Shown here piece by piece: positions 8,309-16,827 of a stretch of 64,000 bases of DNA. Below the pieces are notes generated by a model. The model was given only the letters and a program-made list of their open reading frames with translations. It had not been told where the DNA came from and did not search any database. Within the stretch, counting starts at the first letter, position 1. Every line of letters starts with the position of its first letter. The position numbers and the translations under genes are program-made. The stretch is from JBLHGU01 sp047615875 (GTDB taxonomy: Bacteria > Pseudomonadota > Gammaproteobacteria > Arenicellales > CAJQKF01), in NCBI GenBank assembly GCA_047615875.1, contig JBLHGU010000005.1, positions 1 through 64,000 on the forward strand. The letters are read 5' to 3'.

Positions 8309-9319
8309 TTGTTAGAAATACCTGAAGTATCAATTATTTTACCAATGCGAAATGCGGAAAATTACCTTGACACCTGCATTCATTCAATACTTGAACAAAC
8401 TCTAAATAATTTCGAACTGATCGTTGTAGATGATCATAGTACAGACAATTCCCTTGATATTCTAAAAGAATTTCACGACAATCGATTTCATGTCGTAGAG
8501 AATCCTGGAAAGGGCCTGGTTGACGCGTTAAATTTTGGCGTTAGTTTATCGCACTCTAAATGGATTGCACGAATGGATGCGGATGACATCATGTTACCGA
8601 GGCGTCTTGAAAAACTGTTAGCCTGTTTAAATACTTATACATCTATTGACTGTATAAGCAGTCAGGTTGAGATATTTCCACAAGACATGGCCACCCAGAG
8701 CATGCAGCGCTACATAGACTGGCAAAATAGTTGCATCAGTCACGATGACATAATAAACAGTATTTATATTGAATCACCAATAACTCATCCGTCAGTAATT
8801 ATACGCAAGTCTACATTGCTGGAGGTCGGAGGCTACCGTACTGGAAAATTTCCCGAAGATTACGAACTATGGCTGCGACTATTTCAACATGGCGCACATT
8901 TTATAAAGCTGCCAGAAGTACTGCTTCGTTGGAGACAATATTGTGACAGCACATTTCGAAATCATGAGAACTATAGTGAGCTGGCTTTTAATCAAGTTCG
9001 TTATGATTATTTACTACAGGACCGGCGCTTAACTAATGCGCATCGCATATTTCTCTGGGGTGCCGGACCAAAAACCCGACGCCGATTACGTCCCTTGTTA
9101 CAATCGAATCTGGCAATTAGTGGTTGGGTTGATATTGATCCAAAAAAAATTGACCAACAATATTCAAACATCCCAGTATATTCACCTGAACAGGCGATAT
9201 TACAAAACCCCGATCTAAATCTGATATGTGTAAACAACCATGGTGCTCGGGAAATAGTCGCGAAATTTTTAGTCGAGCACCACATGAAAAATGGCATGGA
9301 TTTTCTACATGTCGGATAA
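8309..9319 (+). CDS. Family 2 glycosyltransferase with a C-terminal Rossmann-like domain
   Basis: GT-A fold transferase using a nucleotide sugar. The start is TTG, with AAGGAG 7 bases upstream. An ATG 12 codons in falls inside the first strand (VSIILPMRNAENY). Other marks are LIVVDDHSTDNS, the DXD region ARMDADDIMLP, and FPEDYELWLRL. After about residue 245 a separate domain begins with RIFLWGAGPKTRRRL, a glycine-rich nucleotide-binding turn, and runs to the end. The gene stands alone, is AT-rich (19 G+C of 60 at 8401-8460), and interrupts two catabolic operons, which suggests it was acquired. The acceptor is unknown. Confidence 0.88.
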   Translation: MLEIPEVSIILPMRNAENYLDTCIHSILEQTLNNFELIVVDDHSTDNSLDILKEFHDNRFHVVENPGKGLVDALNFGVSLSHSKWIARMDADDIMLPRRLEKLLACLNTYTSIDCISSQVEIFPQDMATQSMQRYIDWQNSCISHDDIINSIYIESPITHPSVIIRKSTLLEVGGYRTGKFPEDYELWLRLFQHGAHFIKLPEVLLRWRQYCDSTFRNHENYSELAFNQVRYDYLLQDRRLTNAHRIFLWGAGPKTRRRLRPLLQSNLAISGWVDIDPKKIDQQYSNIPVYSPEQAILQNPDLNLICVNNHGAREIVAKFLVEHHMKNGMDFLHVG

Positions 9320-9435
9320 CACTAATGCAGTTTGAGTACGAAAGAGATGATCTATCTACTGCTTTAATTTGACTCTTCTTCGGGGGTATGTTCGAATCAT
9401 TGAGTAATTTCCAAATTCGGATCAAACCGAAAAAA

Positions 9436-9459
9436 GGTTATTACCCATCAGGTAGTAAC
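9436..9459. promoter_or_regulatory. Imperfect inverted repeat upstream of second TRAP operon
   Basis: GGTTATTACC and GGTAGTAAC face each other across CATCA with one mismatch in the paired core. It ends about 20 bases before the binding-protein start and just upstream of its AAGGAG site. It could be an operator. The evidence is symmetry and position only. Confidence 0.3.
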
Positions 9460-9482
9460 TATAATCAACAAAGGAGTAAGCA

Positions 9483-10490
9483 ATGCTTAGAAGACAGTTA
9501 ATTAAACTCGCCACAATCACCGCATTTTCGGTAGGCGTGATGGGTTCTGCTGTGTCTGCCACAGCAGCAGATGTAACAATGAACCTTGGCTTTGGCGCGC
9601 CAATCGAATCACTTTACGGTCGATTCGCTACCATCTTTAAGGCCAAGGCTGAGGAATATACCGGCGGCAATCTGGAAGTGAAAATCCGTTGCTGTAATCA
9701 GATCTCAACAGAGGATCAAGGTTTCAAGGCCATGCAACTTGGCACAGTAGATGGATTTTTTATTACGGCTAATAACGTCTCACCACACTGGCCGTTGATG
9801 GACGTAACTGTTCTGCCTTATATCTTCCAAAATACGGCGCATCTACAACGCGTTGTAGATGGTCCGGTTGGCGATTTAATGAAGAAGAAGCTGCAAGAAG
9901 ACACCAGTGTGCATCTACTATCTTTTGGACCTGCGTTATATCGTGATTTCTACAACTCCAAGCGAGCCATTAACACGATGGCAGATATGGATGGTTTGAA
10001 AGTCCGCGTACCAAAAAATGAAGTAATGCTGGCTACATTTGAAGCATTTGGTGCCGAGCCAATTCCATTGGCCTGGTCAGAAACTCCAACTGCCCTACAG
10101 ACCGGTACGGTTGACGGCGGTGATAATGGTACTTCCTTTATTAAAGATATGAAGTTCTATGAGTTTGAGCCACATCTGGTCATTCTCGAGCATTTTGTTG
10201 CCATGGCACCATTGTTTGCTTCTGATGCATTCATGACCCGTTTAAGTGATGAAATGCGCGCCCAGGTAGTTAAGGCTGCCACAGACGCAGGTAATCAGTT
10301 TCGAGATCAAGTGTTGAACGAGACTGAAGAAGTGCGCAGCTGGTTAGCTACCGAAGGTGGAATGGCCCGAACAGACCCGGATCGAACTGATTTCATTAAA
10401 GCAGCGCAAGGCGTACAACAAGCCTTTGCCAAAGAACGCGGCGAAGAATTTGTGAATCTGGTTAATGCTATTCAGGATGCAGCCAACTAG
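9483..10490 (+). CDS. dctP: TRAP transporter substrate-binding protein (DctP family), second system
   Basis: Periplasmic receptor of 335 aa. AAAGGAG precedes the ATG at good spacing. The signal peptide spans about residues 1-28 (SAVSATA, then ADVTM). A DctP pattern is present with Arg in GLKVRVPKNE and the LQTGTVDGGDNG segment. A Cys pair (IRCCNQ) near residue 64 in the mature part is uncommon for these receptors. It is followed by a strong terminator-like hairpin, then DctQ and DctM, then a D-aminoacylase-type hydrolase. An acylated amino acid or related carboxylate is the likeliest ligand, inferred from context. Confidence 0.93.
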   Translation: MLRRQLIKLATITAFSVGVMGSAVSATAADVTMNLGFGAPIESLYGRFATIFKAKAEEYTGGNLEVKIRCCNQISTEDQGFKAMQLGTVDGFFITANNVSPHWPLMDVTVLPYIFQNTAHLQRVVDGPVGDLMKKKLQEDTSVHLLSFGPALYRDFYNSKRAINTMADMDGLKVRVPKNEVMLATFEAFGAEPIPLAWSETPTALQTGTVDGGDNGTSFIKDMKFYEFEPHLVILEHFVAMAPLFASDAFMTRLSDEMRAQVVKAATDAGNQFRDQVLNETEEVRSWLATEGGMARTDPDRTDFIKAAQGVQQAFAKERGEEFVNLVNAIQDAAN

Positions 10491-10561
10491 GTTGTAGATA
10501 ATCGAATTTCTGTCGGTCTCATGCAGATAATTCTGGCTGAGATCGACAAGATTCATCCGAC

Positions 10562-10598
10562 AAACAATTCCACCTCAAGTTTGGTGGAATTGTTTTTT
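10562..10598 (+). terminator. Strong intrinsic terminator or attenuator between TRAP receptor and permease genes
   Basis: AAACAATTCCACC and GGTGGAATTGTTT form a perfect 13-bp stem (10562-10574 with 10583-10595) with an 8-base loop. A run of six T follows inside and after the stem. This is a textbook factor-independent terminator. Because dctQM on the same strand begins at 10663, it should lower permease expression relative to the receptor. Confidence 0.88.
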
Positions 10599-10662
10599 CT
10601 ACATCAACAAAAACTATCCAGATTTAAATTGAGGGTGGCAGATTGTTGCGAGGGGTACGAAG

Positions 10663-11211
10663 ATGGCAATTCTGAAGTGGCTTGACCGCCATTTAGAGGA
10701 ATTGATCTGCTGTAGTGGTCTGGTAATTATTGCCGTCTGCGTGTTTATGCAAGTGGTAGCAAGATATGTGTTCGAGACCGCTATTCACTGGACCGAGGAA
10801 GTCGCCGCCATCAGCATGGTGTGGTCTGTATATATGGGCGCTTCACTGTGTGTTCGTGAACGATTCCACATACGAATTATTGTTGGCGTCAATGCGCTCC
10901 CCATGATTATGGGAAGAGGACTGATTTTTGTCGCCGACTTTTTCTGGGCTTTCTTCTGTGTCTTTATGATCATCGCTAGCTGGGACTATCTGGCGGTATT
11001 CTGGAAGTTCACCTCACGCAGCCCAAGCCTTGGTATCGACGAACTCTACCCACAATCGATCTTACTTATTGGTTATGGATTAATGCTAATTCGACTGGTA
11101 CAAACTTATGTTCAGTGGCTGAAAAAAGGCGGCCAGGGTCTGCCAGGCCTACTGGTGGAAGATCTGGACAAAGTAGTTGACCAGGTTGAACAGAAGGAGC
11201 CTCAGGTTTGA
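10663..11211 (+). CDS. dctQ: TRAP transporter small permease (DctQ family), second system
   Basis: Four-helix inner-membrane subunit of normal size (182 aa). Signature-like segments are present: ARYVFETAIHWTEEVA near the first loop and CVRERFHIRI at the start of helix 3. GAGGGGTACG precedes the ATG. The stop overlaps the following start: the TTG of dctM occupies 11208-11210 and the TGA of dctQ 11209-11211. It works with the neighbouring DctM and the receptor upstream. Confidence 0.93.
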   Translation: MAILKWLDRHLEELICCSGLVIIAVCVFMQVVARYVFETAIHWTEEVAAISMVWSVYMGASLCVRERFHIRIIVGVNALPMIMGRGLIFVADFFWAFFCVFMIIASWDYLAVFWKFTSRSPSLGIDELYPQSILLIGYGLMLIRLVQTYVQWLKKGGQGLPGLLVEDLDKVVDQVEQKEPQV

Positions 11212-12497
11212 ACTCGCTTACTATTCTTGCACTGGTGTTTGTTGGGCTTACCATCATAGGCACACCACTATTTGTCTCAGTCGGTCTTACCACCGCACTG
11301 GCTCTGTATTTTATCGACATACCCTATACATTAATGGCGCAAACGGGGTATTCCAGTTTAACGCCATTTCCGTTACTCACTATTCCACTGTTTATTCTAG
11401 CTGGTCGCTTGATGGAAGTAGGTGGTATGGCAACCCGCATGATTGCCATCGCTACCAACCTGGTTGGCGCCTATAGAGGCTCCATGGGTCTGGTGACCGT
11501 ATTCGCCTGTATGTTGTTTGCGGCACTTTCAGGATCGGGGCCCGCCACGACTGCTGCAATTGGTTCAGTGACTGTACCGGCGATGAAAAAAGAAGGTTAC
11601 GATGTACCATTTGCTGCGGCCATCACTGCCAGTGCCGGAGCACTAGGCAGCCTGATTCCACCCTCTAATCTAATGATTATCTATGGTCTGGTATCTGAGA
11701 CTTCTATACCACGATTGTTTCTGGCCGGACTTATTCCCGGCGTGCTAGTTACCATGCTACTCATGGTCACCACCTATATCGTAGCCAGACGCCGCAATTA
11801 TGGCGGTACCGGTCCGAAATTTTCCTGGCGGCCATTTTTACGCGCATCCTGGGAAGGCAAATGGTCCATTGGCGCACCGATTCTAATACTCGGTGGTATT
11901 TATGGTGGTGTATTCACACCTACTGAGGCTGCGGGTGTCGCAGTGTTTTATGCCTTGTTTATCGGCCTGTTTGTATACCGCGAGCTGACCATCGAAAAAC
12001 TCATCAGCGCATTACGATTTACAGCTCTTTTAACCGGCATTCTTATTCTGCTTACACCGACCCTGGCCTTTGGTCAGTTAACTGCCTTTTATGATGTTCC
12101 GGCTGCGGTTCAAGAAACCATCACCGCACTGACTGACAACCCAATTCTGGTGCTGCTTTTAATTGGTGTGTTTTATATTTTCATTGGCACATTCATGGAA
12201 TCACTGGCGCAGATTATTTTGTTTACTGCGGTATTCCTACCACTGGTCACGTCACTGGGTGTAGATCCTGTGTTGTTCGGCGTGTTTACCGTTATTACCT
12301 GCGAAATCGGCTTTCTCACGCCTCCATTGGGCGCCAATCTGACTATTGCTGCGCGAATATCAGGGGTCTCTATAGAACGAATTTCGGTGGCAGTGCTGCC
12401 TTTTATTGGTGCTTATATTGTTGGCATGGTTATCCTGATTCTGTTCCCTGACATCACCCTGTTTCTGCCAAACTGGGTATTCGGTATTTCAAAGTAG
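11208..12497 (+). CDS. dctM: TRAP transporter large permease (DctM family), second system
   Basis: Large membrane subunit of standard size (429 aa). The start is TTG with AAGGAG 8 bases upstream, overlapping the dctQ stop. DctM hallmarks include LFAALSGSGPATTAAIG and the repeat-like ALGSLIPPSNLMIIYG, plus a C-terminal GFLTPPLGANL loop. It ends 22 bases before the amidohydrolase gene, suggesting a single transcript. Confidence 0.95.
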   Translation: MNSLTILALVFVGLTIIGTPLFVSVGLTTALALYFIDIPYTLMAQTGYSSLTPFPLLTIPLFILAGRLMEVGGMATRMIAIATNLVGAYRGSMGLVTVFACMLFAALSGSGPATTAAIGSVTVPAMKKEGYDVPFAAAITASAGALGSLIPPSNLMIIYGLVSETSIPRLFLAGLIPGVLVTMLLMVTTYIVARRRNYGGTGPKFSWRPFLRASWEGKWSIGAPILILGGIYGGVFTPTEAAGVAVFYALFIGLFVYRELTIEKLISALRFTALLTGILILLTPTLAFGQLTAFYDVPAAVQETITALTDNPILVLLLIGVFYIFIGTFMESLAQIILFTAVFLPLVTSLGVDPVLFGVFTVITCEIGFLTPPLGANLTIAARISGVSIERISVAVLPFIGAYIVGMVILILFPDITLFLPNWVFGISK

Positions 12498-12519
12498 ATG
12501 ACTAAATAGGAGGCACAAA

Positions 12520-14118
12520 TTGTTCGATCTGATTTTCAAAGGCGGTGATATTGTTGACGGCACCGGGGGTGAAGCTTATGTAGGTGACATCGCAGTAAAG
12601 GATGGCAAGATAAGTGCCATCGGGCAGTTTGGCGTCCAGGAGTCCAGTGAGGTTATTGATGTGTCGGGACTAACGGTCTCACCGGGCTTTATCGATATGC
12701 ACACCCATTCAGATTTTACCCTGATAGCCGATGGCCGTGCACAGAGTCAGGTACATCAAGGCGTTACCACAGAGGTGATTGGGCAATGCGGGATAAGTTG
12801 CGCACCAGTTTGTAATCACGCTGCCATTCCTTCGGTTTCACCCTGGTACACAGGAGATGCTGATCATCCTAATTGGCATAGTTTTAGTGAGTACCTCGAT
12901 GCGTTGAATGACACCAATCTGGGTGTTAATGTCATGGCCTTCGTTGGTCATGGAACCATTCATCGTGCGGTTTTAGGCGACGCATTGAGAGCCGGTGAAC
13001 CCGAAGAGGTCGAAGAGATGGCTCGCCTGGTTGATCAGGCGATGGACGAAGGCGCTGGTGGATTTTCATCCGGTCTGGAATACTGGCCAGGCATTCTCGC
13101 ATCACCGGAACATCTTGTACCCATGTGCCGCGTCGCCGCGAAGCATGGTCGACTGTATGCCACTCATGTACGCAACCGAGATACCCACTACGATTTGGGC
13201 TTCGCTGAGGCGATGGCTACCGCGCGCCAGGCCGGCGCACGATTGCAGATCTCACATATTCAACCGAAGTTCGGTGCTCCAGACTATGCCATGGAGCACA
13301 CGCTGGAAATGATCCATGCTGCCCGTGGCCATGATGTAGACATTGCATTCGACGTGATTCCGCATGATTGGGCACACACTTTGATGGCAGCCATACTGCC
13401 AAAATGGGCCCAGGCCGGTGGTACTGATGAGGTGTTAAAACGGTTGGCCGACCCTGAGAGCCGAGAGAAAATTAAAGCCAATGCCCAACCGATGTGGTTA
13501 ATCGTCAAGGCCCGCCAATGGAACGATATCGTGCTGTTAAACGCCAGTCATAACAATGATTTGGTTGGTGCAAGTTTCGAAGAAATCGGCAAAATGCGTG
13601 GTGTCGATCCATACGATGCTGTACTGGATATCATGCTCGAAGAAGGCGAGAACCTGATGGGCACCATGTGGACTTCCCGATCATTCAAGGACGATGATAT
13701 TGATCTATGTCTGCAACAACCCGAATGTGCTGTTATCTCTGATACCGTTGCCGCGGCTAATGAAGGTATTTTAAAGGATCATGTTGGCTCATTAAGCGGC
13801 TATGGCTGGGCGGCACGATTTCTGCAACACTATGTACGCGATCGCAAGGTCTTAAGCATCGAAGAGGGTTTACGAAAAATTACCTCTTTGCCCGCCCAAC
13901 GACTTGGGTTAAAAAATCGTGGCACATTGCGCCCCGGCTACCATGCTGATATCTGTGTATTCGACCCGGCAAATATCGCCAGTAATTGCAGCGCAAAACA
14001 CCCACGCCGCTACGCCAGCGGCTTTGCACATGTCATGGTAAATGGCAAATTGTCGCTTCGCGATGGCAACAGAACCAGCATGAGTCCCGGCGAGGTGTTG
14101 CGGGATCTAAAACATTAA
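12520..14118 (+). CDS. D-aminoacylase-type amidohydrolase (N-acyl-D-amino-acid deacylase family)
   Basis: Zn-dependent hydrolase predicted to release free D-amino acids from N-acyl-D-amino acids, or to act on a similar N-acyl or ring amide. The start is TTG with AGGAGG 6 bases upstream. Metal-site residues typical of D-aminoacylases are visible: H61 and H63 (HTHSD), C90 in VIGQCGIS, one His each in YATHVRN and LQISHIQ, and Asp in CAVISDTVAA. The length of 532 aa is slightly long. A C-terminal small beta domain carries GTLRPGYHADICVFD. Its place behind a TRAP operon implies that the transporter imports its substrate. Confidence 0.88.
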   Translation: MFDLIFKGGDIVDGTGGEAYVGDIAVKDGKISAIGQFGVQESSEVIDVSGLTVSPGFIDMHTHSDFTLIADGRAQSQVHQGVTTEVIGQCGISCAPVCNHAAIPSVSPWYTGDADHPNWHSFSEYLDALNDTNLGVNVMAFVGHGTIHRAVLGDALRAGEPEEVEEMARLVDQAMDEGAGGFSSGLEYWPGILASPEHLVPMCRVAAKHGRLYATHVRNRDTHYDLGFAEAMATARQAGARLQISHIQPKFGAPDYAMEHTLEMIHAARGHDVDIAFDVIPHDWAHTLMAAILPKWAQAGGTDEVLKRLADPESREKIKANAQPMWLIVKARQWNDIVLLNASHNNDLVGASFEEIGKMRGVDPYDAVLDIMLEEGENLMGTMWTSRSFKDDDIDLCLQQPECAVISDTVAAANEGILKDHVGSLSGYGWAARFLQHYVRDRKVLSIEEGLRKITSLPAQRLGLKNRGTLRPGYHADICVFDPANIASNCSAKHPRRYASGFAHVMVNGKLSLRDGNRTSMSPGEVLRDLKH

Positions 14119-14146
14119 TCAGGCTTCGAAATTCTCGATATTTATG

Positions 14147-15430
14147 TCACGTTGCAGTATCTGAATCATCACCAGCCGGAGTGAAATCGTCGTCAAGGTT
14201 CTCGACAACCTCTTGCGATGCCAAGGTAGCCATTACTGCTGAACTGCGTGCGGATACCGGTTGGTGAGGCGTATGATCCTCGGCCAAAGGCGCATCTCGT
14301 ATTGAGCTACGCCAGATAGCAAATATGCCGATAATGCTATGAATTACGGTCAAAAATATCAGGAATCCATTGGGTCCCGAAATAGTCATTAATATACCTG
14401 CCGTAGAAGGACCCACTATCGCTCCCAGGCCACTAATCATAACCAGGGCAGCACTGGCGCTAACCATTTGCCTTGGCTCTAGAAAGTCATTTGTATGCGC
14501 TACCAATAGCGAATACATAGGCAGAGAGAGCGCACCAAATACGCCAATCAATACGAAATTGACGATACCGTCGGTTCGTGCTGTAAAGATCAGCACTAAT
14601 GGCACGAGTGCGGCTAGCCCTGTAATAATCATGATGAGTTTACGGCGATCCATGGCGTCAGACAAACGACCTATTGGCCATTGCAGGAGAAACCCACCTA
14701 CCGATGCACAGGCCATAAATATCGCCACATGGGCCAGAGGCAGGCCACGTCGCTGGGCGAATACTGCACCCATACCGTACAACGCGCCCTGTGCTGCGCC
14801 TAACATCATCGAACCAAAAACCCCAAGCGGGGAAATACGATAGAGCTGCACAAGGCTTAAAGGGATTGTTTCGGTAAATGAAGGCGCTGGCCGCGATGTA
14901 AGAGCAATCGGAATTACCGCAAGTGATACCAGCACGGAAATCAATACGAACAAGCCATATTCTGCCGGATCACCGATACTGAGCAGCAATTGGCCACCGG
15001 TCATAGAGGCAAATGTTATGCCCATATAAATAGACAACAACGAGCCACGAGTTTTATTTGTTGCACGGTCGTTTAGCCAGCTTTCAGTGACAATATAGAG
15101 CCCGGCATAACAGAAACCGGTAATTACTCGCATAGCAGCCCAGAAATATGGATCAACAAAAGCGGCATGCAATAATGCAGAAACCGATGCCAATGACGCC
15201 CAGGCGGTAAACACTCGAATGTGTCCGACCTTCTTCATCATTTTGGGAGACAGATAAGAACCGAGTAGAAAGCCTACAAAGTAACCTGTCATTACCATGC
15301 CAGTTACCCAGTCGGGAAAACCAGTATAGGTTGCGCGTACGCCTAACAGCGTGCCCTGCAGACCGTTGGCCAACATCATCAGAGCCATGCCAAACAACAA
15401 AGCCCAGGTACTTCTGACTGCAGTTAACAT
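14147..15430 (-). CDS. MFS permease (YcaD-like group)
   Basis: Inner-membrane transporter of 427 aa with twelve predicted helices. The N-terminal pattern around GFLLGSYLSPKMMKKVGHIRVF and YIVTESWLNDRATNKTRG matches the YcaD-type MFS group. It starts at ATG 15430 with AAGAGG upstream, and a sigma70-like promoter lies 50 bases further up. The last 45 residues are hydrophilic. It is convergent with the amidohydrolase gene and separated from it by only 28 bases. The substrate is unknown. Confidence 0.88.
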   Translation of the reverse strand: MLTAVRSTWALLFGMALMMLANGLQGTLLGVRATYTGFPDWVTGMVMTGYFVGFLLGSYLSPKMMKKVGHIRVFTAWASLASVSALLHAAFVDPYFWAAMRVITGFCYAGLYIVTESWLNDRATNKTRGSLLSIYMGITFASMTGGQLLLSIGDPAEYGLFVLISVLVSLAVIPIALTSRPAPSFTETIPLSLVQLYRISPLGVFGSMMLGAAQGALYGMGAVFAQRRGLPLAHVAIFMACASVGGFLLQWPIGRLSDAMDRRKLIMIITGLAALVPLVLIFTARTDGIVNFVLIGVFGALSLPMYSLLVAHTNDFLEPRQMVSASAALVMISGLGAIVGPSTAGILMTISGPNGFLIFLTVIHSIIGIFAIWRSSIRDAPLAEDHTPHQPVSARSSAVMATLASQEVVENLDDDFTPAGDDSDTAT

Positions 15431-15477
15431 GATGTTGACGCCTCTTGGGGCTATGTCGGATTAAAAAAAGTGCGCGG

Positions 15478-15505
15478 ATTTTACTCTTACAAATTGGTGA
15501 GTCAA
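15478..15505 (-). promoter_or_regulatory. Predicted sigma70 promoter for the MFS gene
   Basis: On the minus strand, TTGACT (15500-15505) and TAAAAT (15478-15483) are separated by 16 bases. They place a start about 40 bases before the MFS start codon. Both hexamers are close to consensus. The rest of this divergent intergenic region is AT-rich. Confidence 0.5.
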
Positions 15506-15694
15506 TAAAAATTAATGCTCAATCGAAATTGGAGATTTAATATAATTTCAACACTCTCACTCTTAGTATAATAAACGTTTCCATTGACACAATACCTGAA
15601 CATTTAGGTCGCTTATTTCCAGACCACGGTTAAGTAGTCGCTACCAGACCTCCATTTTTAAAAATAATTCTGCAGCCAGATAATCTCGATAAAA

Positions 15695-16819
15695 ATGAAA
15701 AGACTAAATCACTTGCTGCGCTCAAAGCGACGAATGAAAGTTTACGCTAATACGACTCTGTTGGTATTAGCTCTGATTTTTGCTGGCCTAATCTCTATAT
15801 GGGTGTTTGTGCCGGTTTTTCCCAATGCCGTGGGCAAATTATGGACCTCAGTTTATGTTCAGGACTTTCGCGACGGAGCCAGTGATGCCATCGCATCAGC
15901 AAGCACGGGGAGTACTGATAGTCTGGCCGATATCATAGTGAGTGGCGCCTGGCAGCGTGTCAGTAAGGGTGATCGAGCATGGCCGGCAAAACGTAAAATG
16001 CTCCAGGCTTTAATCCAGCACCTTGAATCCTCTTCAGACTATTCTGCAATGCGGCACTGGGCAGATTACTGGAGGGCTCAGGATGCCAGGGATGTGGACG
16101 CTATGGCCTATTGGTACGAGGCCTTGCGCCACACTGAAGAAGGTGAAGTTGAGGGCCAGGCCGGGCTTGCTAAGGCGCTGCTGCTATTTCCTGACAATTT
16201 TGAGTTGATACGTTTCAACTCTAATGTAATGGCTGAAAATGGCGATATAGAGACTTCGCGCAAACTACATGATTCCCTACTGAAACTTGCCACCTCTAAC
16301 TGGCGATTGGAATGGCGTCGAAAATCTCGCCAGGTAGCATCATGGTATTTTGGGTTGGCTTTCTCACACCTGGCACGGTTAGATTTTTCTGCTGCATCTT
16401 CCAGTTTCGGATCCGCTTTCGATTTGGTCAGCAATTCTAAACTTCATCGTAAGTTAAAACGATTGAATGGGGAGCAGGCTTTTTCCATATCGTCTAGTGA
16501 TCCACAATGCTGTAGCATTGAAATTGAAATTCCCACCACCAGCTCTACGATCAATATTTTTCCACCCGCCGTAACTGGGATCTCGGTATCCGATATCTCC
16601 ATCACTGTTTCTGGAACAGAACATCGGGTTAGCACCGAGGATATTCAAGGTAGATACATGTTTCGGAATGGTAAGTGGTTTCACTCCGCAGGTGATGAGG
16701 AAAGCCATGTGCGTTTTTCTGTTATGCACATTCTGGCTGGAGAAAATGTTCAAAAAGCACCCGCTACTCTTCGCTTCCGTGCAGAGATCAATCTAGTGCC
16801 AACTCCGGCTGAAGGCTGA
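15695..16819 (+). CDS. Membrane-anchored TPR-like protein of the CotH module
   Basis: No named family was recognised. The 374-aa protein has a basic N-terminus, one transmembrane anchor at about residues 19-41, and then a helical region (about 60-260). That region resembles tetratricopeptide repeats, for example the YWYEALRHTEEGEVEGQAGLA stretch. A beta-rich C-terminal third follows. It is probably an inner-membrane protein with a periplasmic body. It ends 8 bases before the CotH kinase gene, so it is likely co-expressed as a scaffold or assembly partner. A second ATG at 15734 would also retain the anchor. Confidence 0.72.
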   Translation: MKRLNHLLRSKRRMKVYANTTLLVLALIFAGLISIWVFVPVFPNAVGKLWTSVYVQDFRDGASDAIASASTGSTDSLADIIVSGAWQRVSKGDRAWPAKRKMLQALIQHLESSSDYSAMRHWADYWRAQDARDVDAMAYWYEALRHTEEGEVEGQAGLAKALLLFPDNFELIRFNSNVMAENGDIETSRKLHDSLLKLATSNWRLEWRRKSRQVASWYFGLAFSHLARLDFSAASSSFGSAFDLVSNSKLHRKLKRLNGEQAFSISSSDPQCCSIEIEIPTTSSTINIFPPAVTGISVSDISITVSGTEHRVSTEDIQGRYMFRNGKWFHSAGDEESHVRFSVMHILAGENVQKAPATLRFRAEINLVPTPAEG

Positions 16820-16827
16820 GAAGGACG

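Noticed and set aside
14370..14843. Long open frame on the plus strand opposite the MFS gene
   Set aside because: Its codons mirror the MFS gene in a complementary frame, it lacks a ribosome site, and its sequence shows no family pattern.
15594..15622. Promoter with TTGACA before the CotH module
   Set aside because: A good -35 hexamer is present at 15594-15599 but no acceptable -10 lies 16-18 bases downstream.
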